Assembly (NCBI GenBank): GCA_004551905.1
Contig: SFPL01000005.1
Coordinates: forward strand, 1-20,545
Source: Lentisphaeraceae bacterium
Lineage (GTDB): Bacteria; Verrucomicrobiota; Kiritimatiellia; RFP12; UBA1067
Reading direction: 5' to 3'
Length of the DNA stretch: 20,545 nucleotides
Positions 8,280 to 16,900 of the stretch are shown here, piece after piece (positions within the stretch are counted from its first letter, which is position 1; the number at the start of each line of letters is the position of its first letter). The notes beneath the pieces were generated by a model, which ran no database searches, was not told where the DNA came from, and saw only the letters and a list, made by a program, of their open reading frames with translations. Made by a program: the position numbers and the translations under genes.

Positions 8280-8298
8280 TACGCCGGCTACTTCGCCC

Positions 8299-11200
8299 TC
8301 ACTTCCCCACGGGCGAGAGGCAGATCCGCCAGGAGACCGGCTCGTTCGGGTCGAAGAGGTACTTCTGCAGCGGAGACGGGCCGCAGCTGCCGCCGCCGAG
8401 GCCGACCTGCCGGACGTCGAGGTTGAGGTACACCTCCGGGCGCGCAACGAGAGGCGCGCGGAAGCGCTTCTGTCCGGCGCGGTGGCGCGAGAATTCGAGG
8501 TCCTCCCAGGTGTAGTGCAGCGCCTGCACGAACATCGGCTCGCTCGCCGCAAAGCGCACGCCGCGGCCCGAGCCGTCCTTGAGCTCCACATACCTCACGT
8601 CCGCCTTGCCGCCGCAGTCCTGCGGCCGCACATACTCCTCGAACTCCTCCGCCACCGTCGACTTCCAGAGCCCCAGGAACGACCCGGTGCAGCGGTCGAT
8701 GTAGTTCTCGCGCGGACCGCGCCCGTAGTACTCGACGCACTCCAGGTCCTTGTCGAGGACGAGCGAAAGCCCCAGCCGCGGCACCACCGACGGAAATTCC
8801 CCGTGCGGCACCGCCTCGTTGGCGACCTCGACCGAGCCGTCGGCGCGGAAGGTCCAGACGGAGCGGTGGGTGTAGCCGGCCGACTTCATCCCCGTCACCT
8901 CCACCTCGCACTTCACCCTGCCGTCCTCGACCACGATTGGCCGCGCGTGCCAGGAGAGCTGCGAGAGGCCCTTGGAGAAGAACCCGCCGTTTCTGTCGCC
9001 GTCGCGCATCCTGCGGTCGTTGTCGGTGAACGCGCGCGCGCAGGTGAGCCGCGGACCGGCTGCGACGCCGGGCGCCGGATCCTTCAGAATGACGCGGCCG
9101 GCCATCGTCAGCGCCGAGAGGGTGCCGGTGGCGCGCGAGAACACCGCCTCGGTGCCGCCCGCGACGACCGTCACCGCGTCCGCGGTCTCGGTAATCTCGG
9201 GCCGATACGCGCCGCCCTTGGGCGCGGCCGGCACGAAGCACTTCGCCTGCTCGCCGGAGAGCGCCACCTGGTTGCGCGCGACCGCCCAGCCCTTCTTCGC
9301 CCAAAGCGTGTCCTCCTTGGTGAGGAAGTCCACCTCGACGAACAGCTCCGCGCCGGGGGCGGTGCGGGACATCGCCTCGGCGAGCCCCGGCATCGTGAAG
9401 CGGCAGCGCGAGAGCGGATCCAGGGCAGGCGGCACAAACGCGCCCACCTCGACGACGGCACCGTCCGCGCGTAGCCGCCAAAGGCCGTCATAAACGTCGG
9501 CGCGGGTGAAGCAGTTGCGGTTCCAGAGCTCCAGCACCACGGCGCGCGGATTGTCCGACGCCCTCTGCGAGCGAGTCACCACGAGGTTGCGGTAGACGTG
9601 GCCCACCTCCACGAGCTTCGCGCTCACGCGGCGGAGCGGGTCGACCACGCCGTTGCAGCAGAACGGACCGTCGTTCGGCTCCTCGTCCCAGTCGCCGCCG
9701 TAGGCGAAGAAGCGCTCGCGGCGGCCGGTCTTCGGATCGACGCGGTCGGTGTACTTCCAGAGCGCCTGGTCCACCCAGTCCCAGATGCACCCGCCGACGA
9801 GCGACGGATGGGCGTAGATGACGTCCCAGTACTCCTGCAGGTTGCCGACGGCGTTGCCCATCGCGTGCGCGTACTCGCACATCAGCATGCACTTGCCGGC
9901 GGTGTGCCCGGAGATCGCGTAGCCCTCCCCGCCGGACTCGCTCTCGACCGAGCCCGCCTTTGCGTCGCCGAGCTTGCCGCGCTTCTCAAGCCATTCGACC
10001 GAGGGATACATCGTCGAGTCGATGTCCACGTCGGCGTTGCCGCGCTCCCAGTGGATCGGACGCGTCGGATCCGCCGCGCGAACTGCCGCGGCCGCGTTGC
10101 GGAAGCAGTCGCCGTGGCCGGTCTCGTTGCCGAGCGACCAGATGGTCACCGAGACGTGGTTGCGGTGGAAGACGGCGTTGCGCTCGTTGCGCTCGACGAT
10201 CGCGTGGTTCCACTCCGGGAAGAGACCGAGGCCGTCCTGGCCGTAGCCCGGCTCGTGCGCCTCCACATTCGCCTCGGCGATCACGTAGACGCCGTAGCGG
10301 TCGCAGAGGTCGTACCAGCGGTGGTCGTTGGGGTAGTGGCTGGTGCGCACCGCGTTGATGTTGTACAGCTTGAAGAGGGTTATGTCACTGACCATGTCCT
10401 CCATCGAGACGGTGCGGCCGTTCTCGGGATCGCACTCGTGGCGGTTGACGCCCTTGATCTTGACGGGCCTGCCGTTCACCAGGAACGTGTTGCCGACTAT
10501 CCTCTGCTCCTTGAAGCCGACCTTCTTCGCGCGGATGTCGCCGCCTTTCTTCACCACGAGCGTGTAGAGATACGGATCCTCCGCCGACCAGAGGCGAGGG
10601 GAGGACAGTTCGGCGGTTAGGTGGCTGGGTTGGGAGGTTAGGCTTGCTACGAGTTTTCCATCCGCGTCATAGAGGTCAGCAGACCATTCGCCATCAATTC
10701 CCTCGACAGAGATTGTCGCCGTCTTGTAGCCATCGGCGAGCCTGGTCCTGACGGCGAAGTCCCAGATGCCGTCCTTAGGCTTCGACCAGAGGGCGACGTC
10801 GCGGAAGATGCCGTGGAAGCGGAACATGTCCTGGTCCTCGAGGAAGCTGCCGTCAGACCACTTGAACACCTCCACCGCAAGCACGTTCTCCTTCGAAGGA
10901 TCGGCGTCGACGAGCGCGGTGATGTCGAACTCGCTCGGCAGCTTCGAGTCCTCGGCGTAGCCGGCCTTCTTCCCGTTGACCCAGACGGTGTAGGCGGAGT
11001 AGACGCCGTCGAAGCGGAGGATCACCTCCCTGCCCTGCCACTCCGCCGGCACGGTGAAACGGGTGCGGTAGCTCGCGACGGGGTTGTAGTTCGGCCGGTC
11101 GGTGTCGCGGTCGCGGATCGAGGGGCTCTTGATGTCGCGCTTCGGGTCCCATGCGTGCGGATACTTCACGTTCACGTAGCCGGGCGCGCCGAAGCCGCGC

Positions 11201-11499
11201 GTCTCCAGGCAGCTCGGCACGTCGACCGTCAGCCAGTTCGCGTCATCGAAGTCCGCCCGCCAGAACCCCTTCACGCGCATCGCGGGGTCGCCGGCCCAGG
11301 AGATCTTCCAGATTCCGTTGAGCGACTTCCGGAACGGAGTGGCGGGGTCGATTTCGCCGGAAAGCGCGGCGCTTTCGTCCGCGAGCGGCATCGAGTAGGT
11401 GCGCGCGGGGAGGCGGTTCTCGGAGTTGACGGCCGGATCTTCCCACGCCGGGGTGGCGGACGCGGCCGCGGCGGCGGCCAGAAGCGCAAGTGCTGTCAT
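8299..11499 (-). CDS. Exported GH2 beta-galactosidase (LacZ type)
   Basis: This protein of 1,066 residues belongs to glycoside hydrolase family 2 and should hydrolyse terminal beta-D-galactosides with retention. The order is signal peptide (MTALALLAAAAAASA), jelly-roll sugar-binding domain (FDGVYSAYTVWVNGKKAGY), Ig-like domain, TIM barrel (KIKGVNRHECDP; acid/base Glu459 in SLGNETGHG; nucleophile Glu542 in MCEYAHAMGN) and a C-terminal beta-galactosidase small-chain domain. E. coli LacZ is cytoplasmic, whereas the signal peptide here indicates periplasmic or outer-surface action. Length is normal. GAAAGGAA lies six bases before the ATG. The start is one base past the stop of the protease gene, so the genes are probably coupled. 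Natural substrate is unknown; a host or plant polysaccharide side chain is as likely as lactose. Confidence 0.93.
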   Translation of the reverse strand: MTALALLAAAAAASATPAWEDPAVNSENRLPARTYSMPLADESAALSGEIDPATPFRKSLNGIWKISWAGDPAMRVKGFWRADFDDANWLTVDVPSCLETRGFGAPGYVNVKYPHAWDPKRDIKSPSIRDRDTDRPNYNPVASYRTRFTVPAEWQGREVILRFDGVYSAYTVWVNGKKAGYAEDSKLPSEFDITALVDADPSKENVLAVEVFKWSDGSFLEDQDMFRFHGIFRDVALWSKPKDGIWDFAVRTRLADGYKTATISVEGIDGEWSADLYDADGKLVASLTSQPSHLTAELSSPRLWSAEDPYLYTLVVKKGGDIRAKKVGFKEQRIVGNTFLVNGRPVKIKGVNRHECDPENGRTVSMEDMVSDITLFKLYNINAVRTSHYPNDHRWYDLCDRYGVYVIAEANVEAHEPGYGQDGLGLFPEWNHAIVERNERNAVFHRNHVSVTIWSLGNETGHGDCFRNAAAAVRAADPTRPIHWERGNADVDIDSTMYPSVEWLEKRGKLGDAKAGSVESESGGEGYAISGHTAGKCMLMCEYAHAMGNAVGNLQEYWDVIYAHPSLVGGCIWDWVDQALWKYTDRVDPKTGRRERFFAYGGDWDEEPNDGPFCCNGVVDPLRRVSAKLVEVGHVYRNLVVTRSQRASDNPRAVVLELWNRNCFTRADVYDGLWRLRADGAVVEVGAFVPPALDPLSRCRFTMPGLAEAMSRTAPGAELFVEVDFLTKEDTLWAKKGWAVARNQVALSGEQAKCFVPAAPKGGAYRPEITETADAVTVVAGGTEAVFSRATGTLSALTMAGRVILKDPAPGVAAGPRLTCARAFTDNDRRMRDGDRNGGFFSKGLSQLSWHARPIVVEDGRVKCEVEVTGMKSAGYTHRSVWTFRADGSVEVANEAVPHGEFPSVVPRLGLSLVLDKDLECVEYYGRGPRENYIDRCTGSFLGLWKSTVAEEFEEYVRPQDCGGKADVRYVELKDGSGRGVRFAASEPMFVQALHYTWEDLEFSRHRAGQKRFRAPLVARPEVYLNLDVRQVGLGGGSCGPSPLQKYLFDPNEPVSWRICLSPVGK

Positions 11500-11500
11500 T

Positions 11501-12202
11501 TCAGGTTCCTTTCGGTTTTTCGTAAATCCAGGCGAGCAGGCGCCAGAAGGCGAGTCCTACGCCGACGTAGGCCGAGATCGCACGGGAGAGGCAGATGCCG
11601 CCCAGCTCGCCGAAGGTGAGCTTGGTGGTGCAGGCGAGCCAGACGAGGACGAGCGCGACGTTGACGAGGAAGATGACGCTCCAGGAGAAGAGGCGGCCGT
11701 AGAGCTTCACGTCCGGCTGGCGCTCGCAGAGCGTCTCGAGGGTGAAGAGCGCGTGGAACGCCCAGGTGAAGCCGATGAGGAACATCCAGAGCGGCAGGCA
11801 GGGGAGCGGGCGCAGGAAGGCGTAGGTGACGAGCGCGGCGACGATGACGAGGAAGGTGTAGAAGGGAAAGAAGTACGGCGCGAGGGTGATGACGACGTTG
11901 GACTTGGTGAGCCTCACGCTGCCGCCGGTTTCGCTCACCCTGATGTCGCTCGGCCGCGCACCGAACAGGAGCCCCCAGAGCGCGTGGGTGAGCTCGTGGC
12001 CGAGCACGTAGGCGCGGACCGGGTGCGAGAGCGCGGTCCAGCAGAGGATGAACGCGGCGATGCCCGAGAGCAGCGAGACCGCCTCTACGCTCATGCCCTC
12101 GCCCGTGCCTACGGCGGAGACCGCGTCGACGAACGAGCGGCCGACCGCCCAGCACAGCGGCAGCAGGCAAAGGCCCAGCAGCATTCTCAGGAAGTTCGCC
12201 AT
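11501..12202 (-). CDS. M50-like membrane zinc metallopeptidase
   Basis: The product is a 233-residue integral membrane protein with about five or six hydrophobic segments. The zinc-binding HExxH motif is present as H69-E-L-T-H73 in VLGHELTHALWG, next to a membrane segment as in site-2 protease and M50 families. A candidate third ligand is the Asp in ERQPDVKLYG. A soluble stretch DIRVSETGGSVRL follows the motif, as in M50B-like proteins. The ATG at 12202 shares its A with the TGA of the upstream ftsB-like gene (TGATG); a GTG three bases earlier is an alternative. The substrate cannot be told from sequence; the neighbour encodes a single-pass membrane division protein, which would be a possible client. 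Confidence 0.75.
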   Translation of the reverse strand: MANFLRMLLGLCLLPLCWAVGRSFVDAVSAVGTGEGMSVEAVSLLSGIAAFILCWTALSHPVRAYVLGHELTHALWGLLFGARPSDIRVSETGGSVRLTKSNVVITLAPYFFPFYTFLVIVAALVTYAFLRPLPCLPLWMFLIGFTWAFHALFTLETLCERQPDVKLYGRLFSWSVIFLVNVALVLVWLACTTKLTFGELGGICLSRAISAYVGVGLAFWRLLAWIYEKPKGT

Positions 12203-12489
12203 CACTCCTCGAAGATGAACACAATCTCGCCGGGGAAGACGCGGCGGTTCTGGCGGGCGATCGACTCCACGAAGTCGGGATCGGCCTTGAACCGCCGCTG
12301 GTACTCGGCGAGCTGCGCGATCTCGCGCTTCTTCTCGGCGATCTGGGCGCGCAGCTGGAGCTCCTGGCGGCGCAGCTCGCGGCCGCGGCTGTAGGACGGA
12401 AAGATGAGAATCAGCCCGCCCACGACGATCACCGCGATCATCGCCAGCGTAAAGTAGAACATGAACCTGGAATACAGTCCCTCTTTCAT
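12202..12489 (-). CDS. FtsB/DivIC-like septum formation initiator
   Basis: This 95-residue protein has the classic layout of the family: short cytoplasmic N-terminus, one transmembrane helix (about residues 10-30), a charged coiled coil (RELRRQELQLRAQIAEKKRE, about 36-55) and a conserved C-terminal end in RRVFPGEIVFIFEE, comparable to the 'KPGEVVY' ending of FtsB proteins. FtsB works with FtsL and FtsQ at the division site to activate septal peptidoglycan synthesis. Length is typical. It is the first gene of the minus-strand cluster and has its own promoter very close to the ATG. FtsB and DivIC cannot be told apart here, so I give no gene symbol. Confidence 0.85.
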   Translation of the reverse strand: MKEGLYSRFMFYFTLAMIAVIVVGGLILIFPSYSRGRELRRQELQLRAQIAEKKREIAQLAEYQRRFKADPDFVESIARQNRRVFPGEIVFIFEE

Positions 12490-12530
12490 GGAGTGAGCAT
12501 TATACCAAATTTTTCACTCCGCGTCACTCC
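12490..12530 (-). promoter_or_regulatory. Promoter and operator-like repeats of the ftsB-like gene
   Basis: On the minus strand an extended -10 box TGGTATAAT occupies 12507-12499. The -10 hexamer ends nine bases before the ATG, so the leader would be only a few bases long. No clear -35 is seen, but an A+T-rich patch (GAAAAATTT) precedes the box. The box is framed by a perfect 7-bp inverted repeat, GGAGTGA (12490-12496) and TCACTCC (12514-12520), and a second TCACTCC (12524-12530) sits exactly 10 bp from the first. Three half-sites, with one pair phased one helical turn apart, look like an operator, but the binding protein is unknown. Confidence 0.55.
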
Positions 12531-12553
12531 GCCTCGCCGCCGGTTGCGCTCCC

Positions 12554-12562
12554 TGCTAAAAT
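12554..12562 (+). promoter_or_regulatory. Possible extended -10 promoter of the recombinase gene
   Basis: TGCTAAAAT fits an extended -10 (TGnTAAAAT) about 43 bp before the recombinase ATG. No -35 box is convincing. The promoter would be divergent from the ftsB-like promoter, within a 116-bp intergenic space. Confidence 0.4.
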
Positions 12563-12605
12563 ACACTGCCCGTAAAACCAGCACCCAACCGAAAGGAAAT
12601 CAAGC

Positions 12606-13910
12606 ATGGCAAGACCCAAGGGAACAGGCAACCTGCAACAGGAGCGGAACGGACTCTGGACCGTCCGCATAGGCATCAACGGACGGCGCATCAGCCGCTC
12701 AGCCGGAACCCCCGACCGCGCCCAGGCCGAGCGGTTCCTGGAACGCCTCCTCCGCCCGCTCGGACTCGGCCGCAACCGACTTCCCCTCGCCGAAGCCTGG
12801 CACCGCTACGAAATGTCGCCGAACCGCCGCGACGTCGCCCGCGCCACCATGAAATCCAAGCGCTCCACCTGGATGCGCTTCGCGCGCTGGATGGAGGCGA
12901 ACCACCTCGAGGCCGGATGCCTCTCCGAAGTCACCGAGGAGGCCGTCGCCGAATACCTCGCCGAACTCCGCTGCCGCCACTCCGCCACCACCTACAACAA
13001 CCATGTCTGCACCCTGCGCGAGATGTTCCGCCTGCTCGCCGGACCCGACGCCGCCTTCGACCCCTGGGCAGCCGTCCGCCTGCGCGCCGAGGACTCCGTC
13101 AGCCGTCGCGAGCTCTCGCTCGACGAGCTGGAGCGCCTCCACGCCGCCGCCGCGGAGGCCGGGCCGGAGTGGCGGCTCCTCTTCGCCACCGGGCTCTACA
13201 CCGGACTCCGCCTCGGCGACTGCTGCCGCCTCGCCTGGGCGAACATCGACCTCGCCCGGCAGACCATCCAGGTCGTACCGGAGAAGACCCGGCGCCACGC
13301 GCACGGGCGCCCGGTGACGATCCCCATCCACCCCCGGCTCCTCGCCGAGCTCAAGGCTCTCGCCGCCGACGCAAGCCGCCACGGACAGAACTACGTCAAT
13401 CCCGCCGTCGCCGAACTCTACCTCAACCGCAACTGGGAGCTCGACGACCGCCTGCGGCGCATCTTCAGGCGCGCGAACATCGCCATGAGCGTGCGCATGG
13501 CGGGACGCAGCCGCCGCAGCGTCGTCGCCTCCTTCCACAGCCTCCGCCACACCTTCGTCTCGCTCTCCGCCAACGCCGGCGTGCCGCTCGCGGCGGTGCA
13601 AGCCATCGTAGGCCACACCTCGACGGCGATGACCCGCCACTACTACCACGAGAACGAGGACGCGCTCCGCCGCGCGGTCGATGCCATCCCCGCCATCGGC
13701 GCGCCTGCGGCGCCCGTCGCGCAAACTGCACCCCTGCCAGAGCATCCGCGTTGCGGACGACCTTCGGTCGGGGGATATTCGCAAACCGCCGCGACGCGGC
13801 CGACCACGCCGGCACGGCGGCTCAAGGCCCTGAAGCGACTGCTCGCCCAGGGCCTCGTCAGCGAAACGGAGTACGCCGCCGCCCGCGCCCGCATCCTCGC
13901 CGAGATCTAA
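12606..13910 (+). CDS. Tyrosine recombinase/integrase with SHOCT-like C-terminal tail
   Basis: This 434-residue site-specific recombinase cuts and rejoins DNA through a phosphotyrosine intermediate. An N-terminal arm-type domain (about 7-50: LWTVRIGINGRRISRSAG) precedes a core-binding domain (about 60-160) and a catalytic domain with Arg202 (TGLRLGD), Lys227, His311 and Arg314 (HSLRHTF), His337 (VGHTS) and the nucleophile Tyr346 (MTRHYYH). All six positions are present, so it should be active. After the nucleophile helix there is a low-complexity linker (about 361-403) and then a SHOCT-like helical pair (RLKALKRLLAQGLVSETEY, 405-423). AAAGGAAA lies seven bases before the ATG. The gene is convergent with the giant surface gene, with only 55 bp between them and no clear terminator. 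I found no attachment site or cargo, so whether it is a mobile-element integrase or a resident recombinase is open. Confidence 0.92.
   Translation: MARPKGTGNLQQERNGLWTVRIGINGRRISRSAGTPDRAQAERFLERLLRPLGLGRNRLPLAEAWHRYEMSPNRRDVARATMKSKRSTWMRFARWMEANHLEAGCLSEVTEEAVAEYLAELRCRHSATTYNNHVCTLREMFRLLAGPDAAFDPWAAVRLRAEDSVSRRELSLDELERLHAAAAEAGPEWRLLFATGLYTGLRLGDCCRLAWANIDLARQTIQVVPEKTRRHAHGRPVTIPIHPRLLAELKALAADASRHGQNYVNPAVAELYLNRNWELDDRLRRIFRRANIAMSVRMAGRSRRSVVASFHSLRHTFVSLSANAGVPLAAVQAIVGHTSTAMTRHYYHENEDALRRAVDAIPAIGAPAAPVAQTAPLPEHPRCGRPSVGGYSQTAATRPTTPARRLKALKRLLAQGLVSETEYAAARARILAEI
13747..13802 (+). repeat. Three consecutive palindromes inside the recombinase linker
   Basis: Within codons for the linker are three hairpins: TCCGC-gtt-GCGGA (13747-13759), immediately followed by CGACC-ttc-GGTCG (13760-13772), and GCCGCG-a-CGCGGC (13790-13802). 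They encode a stretch (about residues 381-399) that does not resemble the flanking alanine/proline linker. This looks like an in-frame REP/RPE-like palindromic insertion, though chance in G+C-rich DNA cannot be excluded. Confidence 0.45.
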
Positions 13911-13965
13911 CCTGAGCGTCGCAGTTGAAATGCCGCAAGCCTGATTTCGTGCCCAAACTGCCGCG

Positions 13966-16900
13966 CTACCGCAGGTAGTACACCGATCCGGAGGGCTGGG
14001 TCATCGTCGCCCACGGCGTATTGCCGTACGCGCCCATGTTGACGCAGCGGCCGTTGTAGCCGGCAGGCTCGCCCCGGTAGTCGCTCTTCGGGTCGCCCTT
14101 GTCGATTCCCAGTGACTTCGCTCCGCGCGCATACGCCTTCTCCAGCGCTCCGGTCCGCTCGTCGATGTAGCCGAGTCCGCCGCGCAGGTGGACATTGACG
14201 TTTTCGAGTGCCGCGTAGGTCGCCTCGGCCGTCGCGTCCTCCCAGTCCCAGAAGATGAGCTTGGCGCCGGTTGCGGAGACTGTCTTGCTCTCCTGGACGA
14301 GCGCCGCGAGGTCGGAGTTCGGCGTCACAAAGAGCGGATCGCCAAAGACAACGCCGTCCAGGAAGTTGGTGGTCGCTGTCGCGGCACAAGTTATGGAGTT
14401 AGTACCTTCTTCACCGAAGAGCGTGTAGGCGACATTAAGAACACTCTCGCCGCGCAGCGAGATATCCCGTCCGCGTGTCTTCGACGTTCCACCGATGATG
14501 TTTCCGAAGAAGATTGAGTTGCGCACGTTCGCCGTGCCGAGAACGAGGTTAAGCCCGGCCGTCACCTCGTAGCCGTCGGTAAGGTTGTAGGCGAAGGTGC
14601 AGTTGTTGACATCTACAGTCCCCTCCTTGCTGCCGAACTGCACCGTCAGCGCGCCGGCGATATTCTTCCCTCCCTTTCCATGGCCCTCCCAGACGATCTG
14701 ATCACCGTTCGCGACCCACGCGCAGTTGGTGAAAGCAGAGCCTTCGGCGCCGGCGTGAAGTCTCACCACACCGCCGGAACCATCGTCCTTAGTGTCCCCA
14801 CTGTCGTTGCGCACGTTGCCGAAGTTCGCCGCGAACCGGCAGCCGACTGCAGAAACAGGAACTGTCGAATAGACAGCGCTACCGTAGGAGCCGCCGGAGG
14901 ACGGCTCGTATGAGCTTCCGCCGCCCGGCGCGCGAAGGTGAATGCCATTGTGGATGAATGTGCAGCCTTCGAGACGGAGGCACTTGAGCTTCGAGGCGTT
15001 AACACCGGCGCCGGACGCCGAGCATCCGCCGTCACCGCCTATCTTGGCTCGATTGCCGCGAAAGACGCAATTCGTAAACGTGACGACCGTCGTCGCCGCC
15101 GTACCCGAAACACGCGCCCCCTTGCCGGTGCCACTTGTCGCCCGCCCCGTACCATTCGTGAAGAAGTGGCAATCTGAGACAAGCATATTGCCGGCGCCGG
15201 TCTTGATGAGTCCGCAGTCGAGCGACCGCGTAAAGTAGATGCGCTCTATTTCCACCGCCGCCGAGTTGGCGATGGTCAGGCAGTCGGTCTTGTCACCGCC
15301 GTCGATGACTGAGCGGAAAGTAGGTTCTCGCTCGTCCGCCGAGCTCTCCCAACCGTAGAAGCCTCCTTTTACAACGAGGGGATTGGAGGCGTTAAGCGTG
15401 ACCGATCCGGCCGCGAGCACGTTCGTTCCGGCAATCCAGATCTCATTCTTCGACTTGCTCACGAGCGAGAACGCAGACCTCAGGTTCGGCACGGCGTCCG
15501 ACCAGTTCTCGCCGCTCCCAGAGCCGATTGCGCCGGGACGCACATGGATGACGTTCGCAGGTCCCCCTTTACCCCACCACGGCGGAAGATCCTTCGTAAC
15601 AGAAGTCTCCGAACTCGTCGCTTCGGCACGATTGCCGCTGGCGGAAAGAACAACTTTCGCCCAGATTGACCCTGGCGCGTAATAATCGTCAATCAGGCAG
15701 TCAACAGAGACGCCGTTTTCAAGTCCATAAAGCATATCCTTTAACGACCAGCTATTGCCGTCCGTCGAAACATACACCTCCGCCGTCGCGAAAAACTTCC
15801 CTTCACCGCCGACAGTGAAATGAACTGTTGGCCGTGAATATTGCTCATCAAAGGTGATTGTCACTGTACCATCAACTGCTGGCTTAGCTGCCACAGACTT
15901 CGACGCCTGCGCCGTGCCGCCGTAGGCGCCGGCGTTAACAATCTTGCCGTTGGGCGAGGGTTCGCTACCGACCGGATCGAGCGGATCGCCCGCGTCGATG
16001 GCGGGGGAAAGAACCTCACTGGAATCGTGTTCGGATCCGTCGTTCGTAAAATATCCACTCGGCGAAAGCGCGTGGACGTCGATGCCCAGCACCTCGCCGA
16101 GTTTCTCCTTGTCGAACTGGCGGATCTTGTAGCCCGCGTTGATGAAAACAAGGAGACCTCCGATGTCGCTTGCCGAGGAGACGAGCGCGGGGTCGCCGAA
16201 TCGAATGCCGTCGCCGAACGAAAGATTGTCGACGTTCACCGAGGTGTATGACGACGGACTATCCGCCGACAGCACCGAATAGGAGACCTCTGCATGTGCC
16301 GTCGGGTCAACCAGGGCAAGATCCGCGCCACCGGTGTTGGTAGGATGGACGAAGTTGTTGGCGATAATCGAGTTCTTGATCACGGCGGTGCCCTTCGTGA
16401 CGGTGACGCCGGCGGCGGACACCGTGTTGTCCGAGAAGTTGCAGGCGATCGTGCAGTTGCTGATGGTGACGCGGTCGGTTTCTGCGGCCAAGTTGATGGC
16501 GATCTGCCCGCCATTGTTCCCGCCAGAGGGAGCTTTGTTGTTGAACCAGTGGAAGTCTTCTTCGTTGCCGGCGAAGACGCAGTGGTCGAAGAGCGTCCCG
16601 CCACTCGTCCCGGCGACGCGCACAATGCCGCCGCGGTTGTTGTAGCCGCTGCCGCGGTTGCCGCGGAACGTGCAACCTTTCACGGTCGTCGCAGCATTGT
16701 TGATGTACAAGGCCGCGCCAGCCTGTCCGTCGCGCCCCTCGTTCCAGAAGTCCTTGCCGGTCCATGCGATACCATTGGTGAGGAAGGTCGTGTCCTCGAT
16801 GACGACGGAGCCGAAAGTCGCGACATAGAGGCCCTGGCCATTGCCGATAGCGGTGGCAGTGCCATAGTTGCCGGAGATCACGCTGTTGGAGACCACAAGC

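Noticed and set aside
12606..13910. Integron integrase with attC cassettes
   Set aside because: No integron-specific insert is evident in the catalytic domain, and there are no cassette-like short genes or attC-like repeats nearby.
12917..13915. Overlapping open frame on the same strand as the recombinase
   Set aside because: Proline/arginine-rich out-of-frame reading of the recombinase gene; no start signal or domain.
13911..13965. Bidirectional terminator between the convergent recombinase and giant genes
   Set aside because: I could find no stable stem followed by a T-run in these 55 bases.
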